A program made the position numbers and the translations under genes. A model generated the notes under the pieces. That model was not told the origin of the DNA. It made no database searches and worked only from the letters and a program-made list of their open reading frames with translations. A stretch of 64,000 nucleotides of DNA from Akkermansia muciniphila (lineage in GTDB: Bacteria > Verrucomicrobiota > Verrucomicrobiia > Limisphaerales > UBA9464), in assembly GCA_945898055.1 (NCBI GenBank), contig CAMDGV010000013.1:1-64000 (forward strand), read 5' to 3'. Position 1 is the first letter of the stretch. The number at the start of each line of letters is the position of its first letter. This document shows positions 63,376 through 64,000 of the stretch, one piece after another.

Positions 63376-64000
63376 AAGGATTTGAGGGCTGTAATGACCG
63401 GTAACCGAGCCGCCTTGAGAGCGGGCAACAGGCTTCCGACTAAACCAATTAAGACGGAGAAAACCAGCCCCGTCAGCATAAGATCAGGTGTGACTCGGAA
63501 CTGGTAAACCGTTTCTGAAAAAGATTGGAAATCAATCGTACCGAAAGTGATTCCACGAGCGATCACATAAACATAAAGGCTAAATGAAAGAGCGCAGCCA
63601 AGTAAGCCTCCAAGCCCAGAGAGCACCGCACCTTCGATGAGAAATGAGATGACAATGGAGGAGCGGGAAAAGCCCAAGACTCGCAATGTTCCAATCTCAC
63701 GGGTTCGTGCGGCAACGCTGGCGTACATAGTATTTGTCGCTGCAAAAACCGCCCCTACCGCCATAGCGGTGCCAAGCAGTCCGGCCAAAATATTAAAAGG
63801 TAAGGCTGTCGCTGTTTGTTGACTATAGTACTCCGATTCGGGCTCAGCGCGAAGAGCTAGTCGTCGATCTTGGGTAATGCGCAGGGTCAAAGAACGCTGC
63901 GCTGCTGCATCCTTCGGACGTAAAAGGATACTGGAATACATTTCCCCACGATCAAAGATGGCGCGAGCTTCGTCCGCATCCATCCACCCTTCCGAATCGA
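63372..64000 (-). CDS. MacB/FtsX-type ABC transporter permease (C-terminal part)
   Basis: Partial gene: the frame is open to the window edge, so the start lies beyond 64000. The visible part, about 208 residues, has a periplasmic region and then three transmembrane helices of the FtsX domain: PFNILAGLLGTAMAVGAVFA, TREIGTLRVLGFSRSSIVIS, and a terminal pair ending LPALKAARLPVITALKSL. The ARTREIGTLRVLGFS loop is the family hallmark. With the adaptor downstream it forms an efflux or lipid-export system. The ATPase gene should be further upstream. Confidence 0.88.
   Translation of the reverse strand, partial: DSEGWMDADEARAIFDRGEMYSSILLRPKDAAAQRSLTLRITQDRRLALRAEPESEYYSQQTATALPFNILAGLLGTAMAVGAVFAATNTMYASVAARTREIGTLRVLGFSRSSIVISFLIEGAVLSGLGGLLGCALSFSLYVYVIARGITFGTIDFQSFSETVYQFRVTPDLMLTGLVFSVLIGLVGSLLPALKAARLPVITALKSL

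Overview
The window looks like chromosome from a Gram-negative member of the PVC superphylum, most likely Verrucomicrobiota of the Pedosphaera/Limisphaera type. The reasons are: prepilins with [17 protein letters not shown] followed by the LLPALAKAK signature, two cassettes of DUF1592/DUF1552 and DUF1549-DUF1553/DUF1501 proteins with c-type haem motifs, PVC-type dehydrogenase propellers, an LptD outer-membrane protein, and many GTG/TTG starts with few Shine-Dalgarno sequences. No rRNA, tRNA, CRISPR array or intact mobile element was found.

Layout. 0.4-7.7 kb holds single housekeeping or metabolic genes (FmdB-like zinc ribbon, Ogt, an EgtD-like methyltransferase, an SBF-like transporter, UbiD, TyrS), with a gene-free stretch at 5.6-6.4 kb. 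7.9-23.0 kb is one long, same-strand, closely spaced block. It contains a secreted propeller, a D-2-hydroxyacid dehydrogenase, an Mqo-like oxidase, two SDRs, an FAH-family hydrolase, an ACS-family MFS carrier, a fused E1 and an E2 of a 2-oxoacid dehydrogenase, a Tat-exported SMP-30 lactonase, and an 1107-residue SGNH/propeller/HEAT/cupredoxin fusion. It reads as a catabolic operon for a sugar lactone or aldonate, with exported oxidising enzymes at its end. 23.1-31.0 kb has a His-rich CobW/COG0523 GTPase, a methyltransferase, a DUF1592-DUF1552 pair, aldose 1-epimerase and a HIT protein.

31.0-31.9 kb is gene debris: a piece of an IS4-like transposase and a broken EF-hand gene. 31.9-37.2 kb carries a DUF5069 protein, a radical SAM enzyme, IF-1, and a TPR-RsmB pair. 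37.8-41.3 kb is a pseudopilin, lipoprotein, terminator, FG-GAP/UnbV protein series. 41.9-46.9 kb has a TviB-type nucleotide sugar dehydrogenase, a DeoC/LsrF-type aldolase, RNase D and a Gfo/Idh/MocA oxidoreductase. 47.0-50.4 kb has an unrecognised protein and a lamin-tail-domain/Ig protein translationally coupled to a pseudopilin. 50.7-55.3 kb has a Xer recombinase, TilS and LptD. 55.5-61.7 kb is a minus-strand operon of PVC cytochrome, DUF1549/DUF1553 and DUF1501. The window ends with a Rieske protein and a HlyD-FtsX efflux pair, the permease running off the edge.

The best leads are the 7.9-23 kb operon (with an SDR whose catalytic Tyr is Phe), the exchange of a haem domain for a blue-copper domain between two PVC dehydrogenases, the cysteine-free LptD, and the coupled lamin-tail/pseudopilin pair. 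All functions are inferred from reading sequence; no database search was run.
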